Positions 16,063-25,385 of a stretch of DNA of 49,872 bases are shown here, in pieces. The first letter of the stretch is position 1. Every line of letters begins with the position of its first letter. The notes below the pieces were generated by a model. The model saw only the letters and a program-made list of their open reading frames with translations. It did not search any database and had not been told where the DNA came from. Source of the stretch: Armatimonadota bacterium (GTDB lineage Bacteria; Armatimonadota; Armatimonadia; Armatimonadales; Capsulimonadaceae); NCBI GenBank assembly GCA_025353925.1, contig JANXNV010000291.1:1-49872 (forward strand). Reading direction: 5' to 3'. A program made the position numbers and the translations under genes.

Positions 16063-18669
16063 GTTCAGCTCTCGGCGCGAACCCGCCGCGGGGTCATCAC
16101 TTTGCGCGGACTGGCTGCGCACGACTTGATTCCGCCCGTTTGCCTTCGCGACATAAAGCAGATTGTCGGCTCCGGCCAGCAGATCTTCGCTGCGAAGAAT
16201 GTCGTTTTGGGAAAGGGAGAGCGACACGACCCCAAAGCTCGCCGTGACCGGACGCTCCTCCCAGACCGCTTGCTCGATAGTCGCCCGGCAGCGCTCGGCA
16301 ATGGCAAAGGCACCGTCGCTGTCGGTTTGGGGAAGTATCAGGACGAATTCTTCTCCGCCGTACCGAGCCGTGAAATCGCAGTCCCGGACGGACGACTCGA
16401 GGATCCGGGCCACGCGGCGCAATACCTCATCGCCGGAAGGGTGGCCGTAGGTGTCGTTGTAGTCTTTGAACTTGTCGACATCCACCATAACTAGCGAGAG
16501 CGGCAGGATATAGCGACGGGCACGGTCGAATTCCTCGCGAAGACGCTCTTGAAACGCACGGTGATTTTTGAGTCCGGTCAGCCCGTCGAGCGTCGCCAAC
16601 GTTTCGAGCTGACGGTTGACACGTGCCAACTCGGAATTCGTCTTCTCAAGCTCCACCTTTTGAAACTCCAGGACGACGTTATAGTCGATCATCCGCTGCT
16701 CATCGCCGCGCCGTTCGGTAATGTCCTGCATCGTGCCCTCAACAAACTCCACGTCGCCCTGGCTGCTGCGGTGGAGGCGAGCATTGAGTGAGACCCAGAG
16801 ACCACTGCCGTCACGCCGCTTGAACTCGACTTCAAATCCGGCAATTTTCTCTTCTGCAAACAGAAGCGTCATCAGGCGTTCGCGCCCTTCAGGCGTGTAA
16901 TAAAGCTGGGTGGCAATATCCGTCATCTGCTCCATGACTTCGCGGGGCGACGCATAACCGAGCATTCGCGCCAGGGCCGGGTTGACGGTGCGGAACCGGC
17001 CATCAAGCGTCGTCTGAAAAATTCCTTCCATGGAGTTCTCAAAGATACTGCGGTAGCTTTCTTCCGCCGAGCGCAGGGCTTCCTCCGCGCGGCGTCGATC
17101 TGTAATGTCACTGAATGTCGACACGGCGGCGTACGGCACATCTTCTCCAGGATGCCAAAGCGGGGCAGCACTGACTGACAGCCAGGTGATATCGCCGGAG
17201 TTCCATTCCAGGCCCATCAGGACAGCGGTTTGTGCCTGCCCTGTCGTGAGAGCTAAGTAGCTGGGCAGCTCCAGCGAAGCAAAATCCGAGCCGTCTTCGC
17301 GAATAATTTTCCAGCTGGACTGCAGCGTTTTCGAGCCGGCAAGTGCGCCGGCGACGGCCCCCAAAATCTTTTCGGCGACGCCGTTGCACAGAGTCACTTG
17401 TTTTTCTTTATCATGGACCAGCAGCCCATCCTGCATTGCCTCAATGGCGGCCCGGAACTGTGTCTCGCTTTCCAAAATACGGTCGCGGGCGAGCTGGAGG
17501 TCTGCCGTCCGCGCACTGACGCGTTCCTCAAGCACTTGATGCGATTGATTCAAGGCTTCAGTGATCCGCTTATAGTCGTCAATGTCCGTACCGGTCCCAA
17601 CCCACAGTGTGATCTCGCCCGTCTCATCGCGGCTGGGGATGACCCGGGCCAGATGCCATCGGTAGGAGCCGTCGGTGCGGAGCAGCCGGTACTCCATTGT
17701 GTATGGCTGACCAGCTGTCACTCCCGCAGTCGTTCGCGCCGTGATCGTCGGCATATCTTCCGGGTGAACGACAAGGGGAATGCCGCCGTTGCCAGTCTCT
17801 TCCTCATTCAGTCCGGTGTATTCGTGCCAGCGATCGTTCGTGAAGTCGACGGTGCCGTCCGGGCGCGTCGTCCAAACGATCTGCGGCATCGAGTTTGCCA
17901 GAAACCGAAATCTTTGCTCGCGCTCAACCAGTGATCGTCCGGCTTCCTCCAAATCGTGCGTTCTCTCAGAGACGCGCCGCTCCAATTCGTCCTGCGACAC
18001 GCGCAGCGCGGCATCCACCCGCTTTTGCTCCCAGAGATACTGCCCACCCATGGTCCCAAGCAGCAGTAAAAGCGCAGCTACCAGTCCTAGTCCCAGGAGG
18101 ACCAGTCTTTGGGCTGTCTGTCCGGCCTCCTCGGCGGCGGGGACACGCTGCCGCAGCAGACGGTTTTCTTCCAGCACCATCGCATCGAGCAGTAGCCGCG
18201 TCGGCTCCTGGTCTGATCTGCTCTGGTTCAAATTTGCCAAAGGATTGATGCCGCGACGCCTTTCCCCAGTCAGCTCCGACAGCTGCAGAAGTTTTTCCTG
18301 CTGCCGCGGATTGTCCGCCGTCAGCCGCAGCAAATGCCGCCGTTCTTCCTCCACCGAGGTGACCGAGTTTTGGAACAGCCGCTGCGCAGCCGGGTCGTTG
18401 GACAGAATATATTCGCGTTGGGCCGCTTGTTCGTCCTGCATGTTGGAGCGCATCTCAGCCAGCTCTGCCAGCACCTGCTGGGTGTGCGCGACCCAGTGGC
18501 TATCCTCCGTGAACCGACCGAAGGTATGGAACGTGACGAGGGAGACCAGGGCAAGCAAAAAAATCGCCAGAAGGGCAGGCGGCAGGAGATGACTCAAGCT
18601 GCCTCGCCGCCAGAAAGACCGGCTGCCGTTGGCACTTCGCTTCAAAGATGGCGGCAAATTTGCGGGCAT
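16051..18669 (-). CDS. Membrane CHASE3-like/PAS/PAS/PAS/GGDEF diguanylate cyclase
   Basis: 872 residues. Two transmembrane helices (about 29-48 and 187-209) flank a helical extracytoplasmic CHASE3-like domain. A coiled coil follows, then three PAS domains at roughly 252-365, 400-520 and 530-655, two of them with PAC motifs. The C-terminal GGDEF domain has catalytic GGEEF at 771-775, preceded at the expected spacing by the RDCD inhibitory I-site. It should make c-di-GMP in response to a periplasmic or redox/ligand cue and be product-inhibited. The EAL gene 4 kb away could oppose it. The gene is divergent from rlmN across 74 bp. Confidence 0.92.
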   Translation of the reverse strand: MPANLPPSLKRSANGSRSFWRRGSLSHLLPPALLAIFLLALVSLVTFHTFGRFTEDSHWVAHTQQVLAELAEMRSNMQDEQAAQREYILSNDPAAQRLFQNSVTSVEEERRHLLRLTADNPRQQEKLLQLSELTGERRRGINPLANLNQSRSDQEPTRLLLDAMVLEENRLLRQRVPAAEEAGQTAQRLVLLGLGLVAALLLLLGTMGGQYLWEQKRVDAALRVSQDELERRVSERTHDLEEAGRSLVEREQRFRFLANSMPQIVWTTRPDGTVDFTNDRWHEYTGLNEEETGNGGIPLVVHPEDMPTITARTTAGVTAGQPYTMEYRLLRTDGSYRWHLARVIPSRDETGEITLWVGTGTDIDDYKRITEALNQSHQVLEERVSARTADLQLARDRILESETQFRAAIEAMQDGLLVHDKEKQVTLCNGVAEKILGAVAGALAGSKTLQSSWKIIREDGSDFASLELPSYLALTTGQAQTAVLMGLEWNSGDITWLSVSAAPLWHPGEDVPYAAVSTFSDITDRRRAEEALRSAEESYRSIFENSMEGIFQTTLDGRFRTVNPALARMLGYASPREVMEQMTDIATQLYYTPEGRERLMTLLFAEEKIAGFEVEFKRRDGSGLWVSLNARLHRSSQGDVEFVEGTMQDITERRGDEQRMIDYNVVLEFQKVELEKTNSELARVNRQLETLATLDGLTGLKNHRAFQERLREEFDRARRYILPLSLVMVDVDKFKDYNDTYGHPSGDEVLRRVARILESSVRDCDFTARYGGEEFVLILPQTDSDGAFAIAERCRATIEQAVWEERPVTASFGVVSLSLSQNDILRSEDLLAGADNLLYVAKANGRNQVVRSQSAQSDDPAAGSRRELNLLC

Positions 18670-18732
18670 ACTCTACTTGTACCATGACACCGCGCGTTTC
18701 TGCTATTGTTTTCTTCTTCGTGCCCATTCGGG

Positions 18733-18738
18733 TATACT
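18733..18738 (+). promoter_or_regulatory. -10 element giving a leaderless rlmN transcript
   Basis: TATACT preceded by GGG ends five bases before the GTG start of rlmN; counting seven bases to the start site puts +1 on the start codon. There is no Shine-Dalgarno sequence. A poor TTGTTT lies 21 bp upstream. Confidence 0.6.
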
Positions 18739-18743
18739 AAACG

Positions 18744-19889
18744 GTGAATGAAATTTTAACGGACACGATACGTGTAAGCCTGATTGGGCAAAACACGGAA
18801 GAGATTCGGGCGGCGGCGGTCGAGGCAGGGTTGCCGGCATACCGCGGATCGCAGGTATCCGAGTGGCTTTACCGGAAGCTTCAGCCGGAAATGGGCGGCG
18901 GTTTCGGTGCCGACTTTGCAGCGATGACTGACCTGCCTCAGAACGTGCGGCAGCTCCTGGGCGAGAAGTTCGACCTGCCGACACTCGCGCTGACCCGATC
19001 CCAAACCGACCCGCACGACGGCACGATCAAAGCCCTGGCGACACTGATCGACGGCGGCCACCCGATTGAATGCGTTCTTCTGCCCGACGATAAGCGCGTT
19101 TCGGTTTGCCTCTCCACGCAGGCAGGCTGCCCAATGGGCTGTGCATTCTGCGCGACTGGCACTCAGGGCTTAACGCGCAACTTGACCGCCGGGGAGATCG
19201 TCTCCCAATACCTGCTGCTGCAATCGCTGACTACGCGCCGAATCAGCCACATCGTGCTGATGGGCATGGGCGAGCCGCTCCTGAACTACGATGCCGTGCT
19301 GAAAGCGGTCCGCATTCTGAACGCGGAATGCGGGATCGCAATGCGCCACATCACTCTTTCAACTGTCGGTATCGTCCCGAACATCGATAAGCTTGCGGCG
19401 GAAAACCTGCAGCTTACGCTGGCGGTTTCTTTACATGCTCCGAACGATACGCTGCGCACCCGGCTGGTTCCCGTCAACAAGACCTATCCCCTGAACCGCC
19501 TGATGACCTCCTGCCGGAATTATGCCCGTCACACAGGCCGCCGCCTGACGTTTGAATATGTCTTGCTGAAGGGTGTCAACGATGAACCGGAACACGCCCG
19601 CGAGTTAGCTTTGCTGATCCGAGGTATGGGCGCGGCGGTCAACGTAATTCCGTATAACCCGACCACGGTCGCGGAAGCGTTTGGGCGACCGGAACAGGGC
19701 CGCATTGTCGCCTTTCGGCAAGTTTTGGAGAATGCGGGCATCGTGGTCACGCAGCGCAAAGAGAGAGGCCGCCAGATCGCCGCCGCCTGCGGTCAGCTCG
19801 TAACGGAAGCCACCCGCAGCCGCCCCGCAAACCGTGTCCTGCCGATGATGACGGCGGCGGCGGCGGCGGTGACAGCGGAAGCCGTGTAA
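18744..19889 (+). CDS. rlmN: 23S rRNA (adenine-2503-C2)-methyltransferase RlmN
   Basis: 381 residues of the radical-SAM RlmN/Cfr family, which methylates A2503 of 23S rRNA and A37 of some tRNAs. The cluster motif CPMGCAFCATG provides the three Cys for the 4Fe-4S centre, followed by LMGMGEPLLNYD and the C-terminal region with the substrate Cys (AACGQL). The start is GTG directly after a -10 element, so the mRNA appears leaderless. The last codons are a run of Ala/Val from GCG repeats. Only one base separates its stop from the NYN ribonuclease ATG at 19891, so these two RNA enzymes are one operon. Confidence 0.95.
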   Translation: MNEILTDTIRVSLIGQNTEEIRAAAVEAGLPAYRGSQVSEWLYRKLQPEMGGGFGADFAAMTDLPQNVRQLLGEKFDLPTLALTRSQTDPHDGTIKALATLIDGGHPIECVLLPDDKRVSVCLSTQAGCPMGCAFCATGTQGLTRNLTAGEIVSQYLLLQSLTTRRISHIVLMGMGEPLLNYDAVLKAVRILNAECGIAMRHITLSTVGIVPNIDKLAAENLQLTLAVSLHAPNDTLRTRLVPVNKTYPLNRLMTSCRNYARHTGRRLTFEYVLLKGVNDEPEHARELALLIRGMGAAVNVIPYNPTTVAEAFGRPEQGRIVAFRQVLENAGIVVTQRKERGRQIAAACGQLVTEATRSRPANRVLPMMTAAAAAVTAEAV

Positions 19890-19890
19890 G

Positions 19891-21636
19891 ATGGAAGAGA
19901 AAACATCAGAAGAAGCCATCCCAGAAGAAGTCATTCCAACCACAACGTCTGAAGAGGCATGGGCCTGGATCGAGCGGCTGAAGGCGGCGGCCATTCTGGC
20001 TTTGCTGAAAGATCCTGACTACGCGATGGCTGTCAGCCGGGCATTCTTCGGTTACCGTCCTGACGCCAAAAGCTACGGCAACACGCTTGTCCGAAGCCGA
20101 CTCGCTCAGGCGGCGGTCAAAGACGCACTGCTTGCAAAAAAGCTCCGGGAGCTGGCCGAAGCTGTCTCCCCGCCTCCTGCCCAAAAAACACCCTCCCCCG
20201 CCCTCCCCTCTCTCCCGGCAGACCCAAGGCCCGATAAGTCGGAAACACTCCGGGCCGAACGCGACTTGCGGCGGCGGGAGCGCGATGAAGCGCGTTTAGC
20301 CTTGAGCCTCACTGAAGCAGAGCGCGACGAAGCGGTCAAAGTCCGGACTAAAGCAGAAGCGGAGCGCGACGAGGCGCAGCGGCAGCTCAAGAAGCTGTCG
20401 GAGCGCGTGGCAAGGCTGGAGCGTCAGACCCAAAAACAATCGCTGGTCGAAGCCCAGTTAATCCGTGCGCTGAATCAGGATAAAGTCTCGCCGCCGCCCG
20501 CCAGTGCCGCCCGGACTTCGGGGCCAGCCTCCCAGCAGAGGGTGGAGAAGACTTCGCCCTGGCTAACCGCAGTTTACCACCTGCTGGACAAGAGCAAGTT
20601 CGACCAAGCACAGATCCAGGCAAGCGATGTCTTGAAAGCCGATCCGGACGACACCGATGCCCTGGAGATCACGATCCGGGCCTGGGAGGGGCGTGGGGAT
20701 TTGATCCAGGCGGCTCCGCCGCTCCGCCGCCTGCTTTCGGTTTGGATCGCCCGGAGGGATATGCCGAGTGCGGCTGATGCTCTGAGCCGACTGCTGAAAA
20801 TAGTCAGCAGCCCGCACCGGGCGGAGACTGACGCCCGGCGTTACCTGTCCGCACTTTCCCCCGAAGATAACGCCGCCGTCGAATCCGGCCGCCGCCTTCT
20901 AACGCATCTGAAAGGGGCAGATCCGGCCGCGCATGCCTGGCTGACAACACTTGTTACCGCGAACACGGTGCTCGGGCCAGTGCTGATGCCACCGCCCAGT
21001 GCTCTCGGCCCGGACGATCCCCTGCCGCTGAAACTCAGTAAAGGCTATCCGCAGGGGCAGATACTAACTGCCCGGATATTGACCGATGCCATGGATCAAG
21101 GCGGCACGGCATTGGTAGATGCCGCCCGCGCCTCTCTGACATCGCTGGAAAAGAGTGATCCCGAGGCATACACCCGGCTCTGGGCCGCGCTGGAGCAGGC
21201 TGCAGGCAGCGACCTGAGCCGCCTGGTTCCACTTAAGCGCAAGCCGCGCGGCCCAGCTATCGTGGACGGCAGCAACGTAGCCTGGTTCGACCAGGAGTCG
21301 CTGATCCACGGTAAACCGCGTCTGCGAAACCTGCGCGAGATACGCCGCCTCCTACGCGAACGCGGCTTTTTTCCGGTGGTGCTCTACGCGGACGCCAACC
21401 TGCCCTATTTCATTGATGAGCCGGACGTGCTGCGTCAGATGATCGGTCGCCGTGAGCTTTTGTTGGTGGATGGCGGGACTGTCGCCGATGAAGTGTTGCT
21501 TCGTCAGGCGAAGCATTTGGGTGCTCCCATTGTCTCCAACGACAAAATGGAGGATTGGGATCCCGAGGGGGAAGTCCTTAAAGTCCGTTACACCATCTCA
21601 TTGAGTGGCGAAGCCCTCTTGCTGACCGAGATTTAG
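19891..21636 (+). CDS. NYN (Zc3h12a-like) ribonuclease with coiled-coil N-terminus
   Basis: 581 residues. The C-terminal ~128 residues form a Zc3h12a/N4BP1-type NYN (PIN-like) nuclease domain with the four acidic positions kept: IVDGSNVAWFD, VVLYADAN, GGTVADEVLL and IVSNDKMEDW. Upstream lie a charged coiled coil (about 115-200, dense RDEA/ERDEA) and a helical TPR-like middle region. Relatives cut single-stranded or structured RNA with Mg2+; the RNA target is unknown. It starts one base after rlmN ends and is followed nine bases later by a WYL regulator, so all three are probably co-expressed. The long helical half suggests a scaffold or ribosome/RNA-binding arm, but this is inference. Confidence 0.82.
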   Translation: MEEKTSEEAIPEEVIPTTTSEEAWAWIERLKAAAILALLKDPDYAMAVSRAFFGYRPDAKSYGNTLVRSRLAQAAVKDALLAKKLRELAEAVSPPPAQKTPSPALPSLPADPRPDKSETLRAERDLRRRERDEARLALSLTEAERDEAVKVRTKAEAERDEAQRQLKKLSERVARLERQTQKQSLVEAQLIRALNQDKVSPPPASAARTSGPASQQRVEKTSPWLTAVYHLLDKSKFDQAQIQASDVLKADPDDTDALEITIRAWEGRGDLIQAAPPLRRLLSVWIARRDMPSAADALSRLLKIVSSPHRAETDARRYLSALSPEDNAAVESGRRLLTHLKGADPAAHAWLTTLVTANTVLGPVLMPPPSALGPDDPLPLKLSKGYPQGQILTARILTDAMDQGGTALVDAARASLTSLEKSDPEAYTRLWAALEQAAGSDLSRLVPLKRKPRGPAIVDGSNVAWFDQESLIHGKPRLRNLREIRRLLRERGFFPVVLYADANLPYFIDEPDVLRQMIGRRELLLVDGGTVADEVLLRQAKHLGAPIVSNDKMEDWDPEGEVLKVRYTISLSGEALLLTEI

Positions 21637-21645
21637 AAATCCTCT

Positions 21646-22632
21646 ATGACACTGGAAGAACAATTCTCGCGGCTGATCCAGATACTTCAGCTCTTGGAGC
21701 GTGAGCCGTTCACCTGGGACGCCGCCGGACTGGAAGAGCGTTTCACCGTCTCGCGGGCCACCATCGAGCGCGACATCGCCGTGCTGCGGCAGTGGGGCCA
21801 GGTCAAGCGCAAAAACGGCAAGTTCGGCTTGGCGGAGATGAAGTTCCTGCCGACCTCCTTCACACCTCCGGAAGCCCTCGCCCTGCGCCTTGCGGGAACC
21901 GCCTTTGCCGCACAGGCGGGCGGTGCGTACAAAGGGGCTTTGACCTCCGCTTTGAAGAAGATCGACCTGGTGCTGCCCCGCCGGATCGCCGCTGAGATAC
22001 GACGTGCCGGGGAGCGTGTTTCGGTCAGCCTGCCGGTCATCCGCGACTTTTCCGTTGAGACTTATCAGAGCCTGCAGTCGGCAATCGTCAGCCACCACCC
22101 CGTAGACATGACCTACTTTTCTCGTTCTCAGGCTGAACCGACGAAGCGGCGTGTCGACCCCTATGGCCTGACTTATAAAATTGGTGCCTGGTATCTGGTC
22201 GGCTACTGTCATCTGCGTCAGGGCATACGAACATTCGGCCTGGACCGTATCAAATGGATGCGTGTTGTGGAGGAGTCGCGGTTTGTCTATCCCGCCGACT
22301 TTGAACTAGCCGAATGGCTAAATAAGGGCTGGCAATTACAAGCAGGCGGGGAGCCGACCGAGGTGGTGGTGCGCTTCGAGCGCGAAGTCGCCGCCTGGAT
22401 CGCCGGGGGGCACTGGCACCCAACCCAGAAGATCGAGAAACTGCCGGACGGCACGCTGATCTTCCGGGTCACGGTGCATGGTTACGAAGAAATGGTGTAC
22501 TGGATCTTATCGTTCGGTGCTCAAGCCGAAGCTCTGGAGCCTGCCCCGCTGCGGGCGGCGGTGGCCGAGGCTGCGCAGAAGATGGCGGCACGATATTTGG
22601 TTCCTGACGATACGTTGTCAGGTGGGGATTGA
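21646..22632 (+). CDS. WYL-domain transcriptional regulator
   Basis: 328 residues. An N-terminal winged helix (about 1-65, ATIERDIAVLRQWG) is followed by a WYL domain at ~145-215 with GAWYLVGYCHLRQGIRTFGLDRI, and the family's C-terminal extension domain. WYL proteins sense nucleic acids or nucleotide ligands and often regulate DNA-damage or defence genes. Start ATG lies nine bases after the NYN nuclease stop. Its end overlaps the convergent hypothetical gene by 15 bp. Confidence 0.9.
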   Translation: MTLEEQFSRLIQILQLLEREPFTWDAAGLEERFTVSRATIERDIAVLRQWGQVKRKNGKFGLAEMKFLPTSFTPPEALALRLAGTAFAAQAGGAYKGALTSALKKIDLVLPRRIAAEIRRAGERVSVSLPVIRDFSVETYQSLQSAIVSHHPVDMTYFSRSQAEPTKRRVDPYGLTYKIGAWYLVGYCHLRQGIRTFGLDRIKWMRVVEESRFVYPADFELAEWLNKGWQLQAGGEPTEVVVRFEREVAAWIAGGHWHPTQKIEKLPDGTLIFRVTVHGYEEMVYWILSFGAQAEALEPAPLRAAVAEAAQKMAARYLVPDDTLSGGD

Positions 22633-23034
22633 TTTCCCGATCAGTTTGTTCCAAATCTCATAGTCCACGGCCTTTTTCGGGACAAGAAGCTCGTCATGGA
22701 CTTCTTCCTCGCCGTGCGCGACCAGCTCCCCGCGATCCGGTGTTCGCAAGTCGCAGAATACTTCTCCCTGAATTAACCGTGTTCCGCGCGAGACCACCGA
22801 CAATCGGCGCAGCTCGTCTTTGTGCCAATTGGGTAGCAGACCGTAAACGTCTTTGATTTCCGTCGCTTCGATCAAATCGCCGCCGACGGGCCGCATATTT
22901 TCCTGCCCGGTATGGTTATCCGCCTTCAGCGCGGCGGCATTCGTGGCGTCCTCAACCAATGCTTCCTCGCGGGCTTCTTTTTCCATCTTCGCCGTGTGCT
23001 CAAAGGCGTGCTTCGTTTGTGTATCCTGAGACAT
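22618..23034 (-). CDS. Conserved-looking hypothetical protein (138 aa)
   Basis: I cannot assign a family. The first ~45 residues are charged and probably disordered; the rest is a compact domain with YGLLPNWHKDELRRL and a C-terminal VPKKAVDYEIWNKLIG segment, whose Trp/His content suggests a conserved fold. No signal peptide or membrane helix. It sits on the minus strand, convergent with the WYL gene (15-bp overlap) and 62 bp upstream of the TlpA gene's end. Confidence 0.65.
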   Translation of the reverse strand: MSQDTQTKHAFEHTAKMEKEAREEALVEDATNAAALKADNHTGQENMRPVGGDLIEATEIKDVYGLLPNWHKDELRRLSVVSRGTRLIQGEVFCDLRTPDRGELVAHGEEEVHDELLVPKKAVDYEIWNKLIGKSIPT

Positions 23035-23096
23035 AGGGTAATCCTCCGTTTGTTGATTGAATGTTACCCGAATGGGCCGGAGGGCAAACGACAGGG

Positions 23097-23630
23097 CTAT
23101 TTCTCCGCCAGCACGACATCTAGAGCCTTCGGCAAATTTTGCTCCACCTGCTCATCGTAGCCTTCGGAGACGGCGCGGACTTTGCCGTGGGTGTCGATCA
23201 CAATCAGCAGAGGAATCGCTTCCACCCCGTACTGCGCGGCGACTTTGTGGCCCGAGTCACTGAGCGTGGGAAACGTGATTTTCTCCTGGCGACTGAAGGT
23301 CGCGATGTTTGCGGGCGTGTCACTGGAATTGACGCCGTAAAACGCCACACGCCCGGCATACTTTTTGGACAGCGTCACGAGGTGCGGCAGCTCTTCGCGG
23401 CAGGGGCCGCACCAGGTCGCCCAGAAGTCCAGCACAATGGGCTGCTTTGCGGCCTCTGAGCGCAGATGAAAGTCCTGCAAAGTAAAATCCGGGGCGGATT
23501 TGGCCGTATCAGCGGCCATCAGGCCCCCTGCCGATGCATCGGCGATAGTCGGCCTGCGAACGCTGACGAAAACGAGTGCAAAGGCGGCGACCACAAATAA
23601 GATGGCAAAAAGAATTTTAGTTCGTTCCAT
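23097..23630 (-). CDS. TlpA-like membrane-anchored thiol-disulfide oxidoreductase
   Basis: 177 residues: an N-terminal hydrophobic anchor or signal (about 5-23) and a thioredoxin fold with the active site WATWCGPCREELP and the cis-Pro region AIPLLIVID. TlpA/ResA-like proteins reduce disulfides outside the cytoplasmic membrane, commonly for cytochrome c maturation; no ccs/ccm genes are near, so the substrate is unknown. It follows phnE by 11 bp on the same strand and may be part of the phn transcript. Confidence 0.88.
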   Translation of the reverse strand: MERTKILFAILFVVAAFALVFVSVRRPTIADASAGGLMAADTAKSAPDFTLQDFHLRSEAAKQPIVLDFWATWCGPCREELPHLVTLSKKYAGRVAFYGVNSSDTPANIATFSRQEKITFPTLSDSGHKVAAQYGVEAIPLLIVIDTHGKVRAVSEGYDEQVEQNLPKALDVVLAEK

Positions 23631-23641
23631 AATAAAAAGCT

Positions 23642-24421
23642 TTAAGAAAACACTTTTCGCACACGGTAGGAAAAATAATCCACGATGTTCACCAGCACGA
23701 TTACTAGAGCAATAATCACCCCGGCATCAAGCCATTCGAAGAGGTTGACGGCATTGGAGAGCTTCTGGCCCAGACCGCCTGCACCGACGATGCCGACGAC
23801 GAACGAATCGCGCAGGTTGTATTCCAGCGAGTAGAGTGTCGTCGAAAGATACAGCGGAAAGACCTGTGGCAGCATGGCGTAGACGAAGACCTGGGGGGCG
23901 TTGCCGCCTGCCGAGCGCACAGCTTCGATGGGGCCGACGGAAACGGACTCCAAAGCTTCGGCGTAGAGCTTGGCCAGCGAGATGAATGTGGCGATCCCAA
24001 TTGCGATCGCCCCCGTTTGCGCTCCCAGCCCCGCGAGAGGGATGACCAGCAGGGCATAAATCAGGGTCGGAACGGCGCGGGCCATGTTTAAGAAAGTCTT
24101 CACGACGGCGATGACCGGGCCGGGAACGGACCCCGTCCGGGCGGCGATGAACGATACGGGGAATGCCAGCAGCATTCCGGCGACTGTCCCCACCACGGCC
24201 ATCTGCACCGTTTCGATCAGCGGCTGCCAGAGGTCAGGCCCGAGCTTCAGGGCGTACCGCCAGTCGGCCTGAGAGCGCGGGAAGAGCTTGGCAAAGTAGT
24301 CCCCGCCGTGGTGCAGCCCATATTTAGTGAGATGCACTTGGGTTCCAATCGCGAGGAAGCACCAGACGACGAAAACCAGCAGAGCGGCTCCGAAGAGGAA
24401 AGACAAGATACGGTTCAGCAC
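23642..24421 (-). CDS. phnE: Phosphonate/phosphite-type ABC transporter permease PhnE
   Basis: 259 residues with about six transmembrane helices and the EAA-like cytoplasmic loop (EAVRSAGGNAPQ) that contacts the ATPase. It is the membrane component of a PhnCDE importer. The open frame extends back to 24490 inside phnC, but GTG 24421 lies four bases after the phnC stop and gives the normal hydrophobic N-terminus (LNRILSFLFGAALLVFVVW), so it is preferred. Confidence 0.88.
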   Translation of the reverse strand: MLNRILSFLFGAALLVFVVWCFLAIGTQVHLTKYGLHHGGDYFAKLFPRSQADWRYALKLGPDLWQPLIETVQMAVVGTVAGMLLAFPVSFIAARTGSVPGPVIAVVKTFLNMARAVPTLIYALLVIPLAGLGAQTGAIAIGIATFISLAKLYAEALESVSVGPIEAVRSAGGNAPQVFVYAMLPQVFPLYLSTTLYSLEYNLRDSFVVGIVGAGGLGQKLSNAVNLFEWLDAGVIIALVIVLVNIVDYFSYRVRKVFS

Positions 24422-24425
24422 AGGG

Positions 24426-25223
24426 CTATCCTGCCCCCGGAACCGAAGCGCGATCCAGTACGTCGGCAATCGCCTCGTCATCCAGAGCATCGGGGGCAGC
24501 GTCGAACGTGATACGTCCCGACTTCAGGCCGATGATGCGGGTGCAGTAGCGTTTAGCCAGCGGAAGATCGTGCATGGAAAGCAGCAAGGTCACTTTCTTT
24601 TCGCGGGAGAGATTTTGCAGCAGTTCCATGATGTCGTCTTTGGTCAGGACATCGAGGTTGGCCGTAGCTTCGTCGGCCAGCACAATTTCGGCTCCCTGGG
24701 CCATCGTCCGCGCAATGGCGACCCGCTGCTTTTGGCCGCCGGACAAGTCGCGCACCCGTCGCATTTCCAGCCCGGCCAGCCCAACCTGCGCCAGGCAGTC
24801 GTCGGCGAGGCGGACGTCGGCGGCGGAGAAGCGGTGCAGGCAGGACGGAATGGTGGCCGTGTACCCAAGCCGCCCGATGAGCACGTTTTTACGCACCGTC
24901 AGCCGCTCCATCAAATTGAACTCCTGAAAGATCATGCCGATCCGCCGCCGCAAAAGCCGCTTGCTGCCTTCGGGCAGAGACTCGACCGCTTGCCCCAGCA
25001 CGGTGCAGGAGCCGCCGGTCTGCTGCACAAGCCCGTTGACGCAGCGCAGGAGGGTGCTCTTGCCCGCGCCCGAGAGACCAATCAGCCCGACGATTTCCCC
25101 CGGCTGGATGTGCAGGTTCACGCCGCGCAGCACAGGGACACCGGGCTTATAGGCGTGGGTCAGATTTTCAATGGCAATGGCGTTGGGCATATTTGGTGGT
25201 TGAAAAAGAATAGTAAGAGCCAC
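24426..25223 (-). CDS. phnC: Phosphonate-type ABC transporter ATP-binding protein PhnC
   Basis: 265 residues with all nucleotide-binding motifs: Walker A GLSGAGKSTLL, signature LSGGQKQRVAIARTM, Walker B IVLADEAT and the H-loop SMHDLPLA. It powers uptake of phosphonate, phosphite or phosphate esters at the inner face of the membrane. The ORF extends to 25223; a later ATG (MPNAIAIENLTHAY) is the likelier true start. Flanked by phnE (4 bp) and phnD (162 bp upstream). Confidence 0.9.
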   Translation of the reverse strand: MALTILFQPPNMPNAIAIENLTHAYKPGVPVLRGVNLHIQPGEIVGLIGLSGAGKSTLLRCVNGLVQQTGGSCTVLGQAVESLPEGSKRLLRRRIGMIFQEFNLMERLTVRKNVLIGRLGYTATIPSCLHRFSAADVRLADDCLAQVGLAGLEMRRVRDLSGGQKQRVAIARTMAQGAEIVLADEATANLDVLTKDDIMELLQNLSREKKVTLLLSMHDLPLAKRYCTRIIGLKSGRITFDAAPDALDDEAIADVLDRASVPGAG

Positions 25224-25385
25224 AGGTTAGAAGCCCGAGGCTGGAAAAAGCCCACTGTCCAGGGGACAGAAGAGGTAACTTTGTAGCCTGCAATTTATTG
25301 TCTGAAGGTCGCTTCGACGGTGAGCACTTTCCAGCCTCGGATTTCCAATCCGTGACTCCTTTTCTATATCCCGACATCGCATCAC

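Noticed and set aside
24327-25286. 319-codon plus-strand frame over phnC/phnE
   Set aside because: Antisense shadow of the ABC transporter genes; rich in Gln/His/Arg with no family match.
25224-25385. Possible small gene or attenuator between phnD and phnC
   Set aside because: No start codon with ribosome-binding site and no stable hairpin with T-tract was seen.
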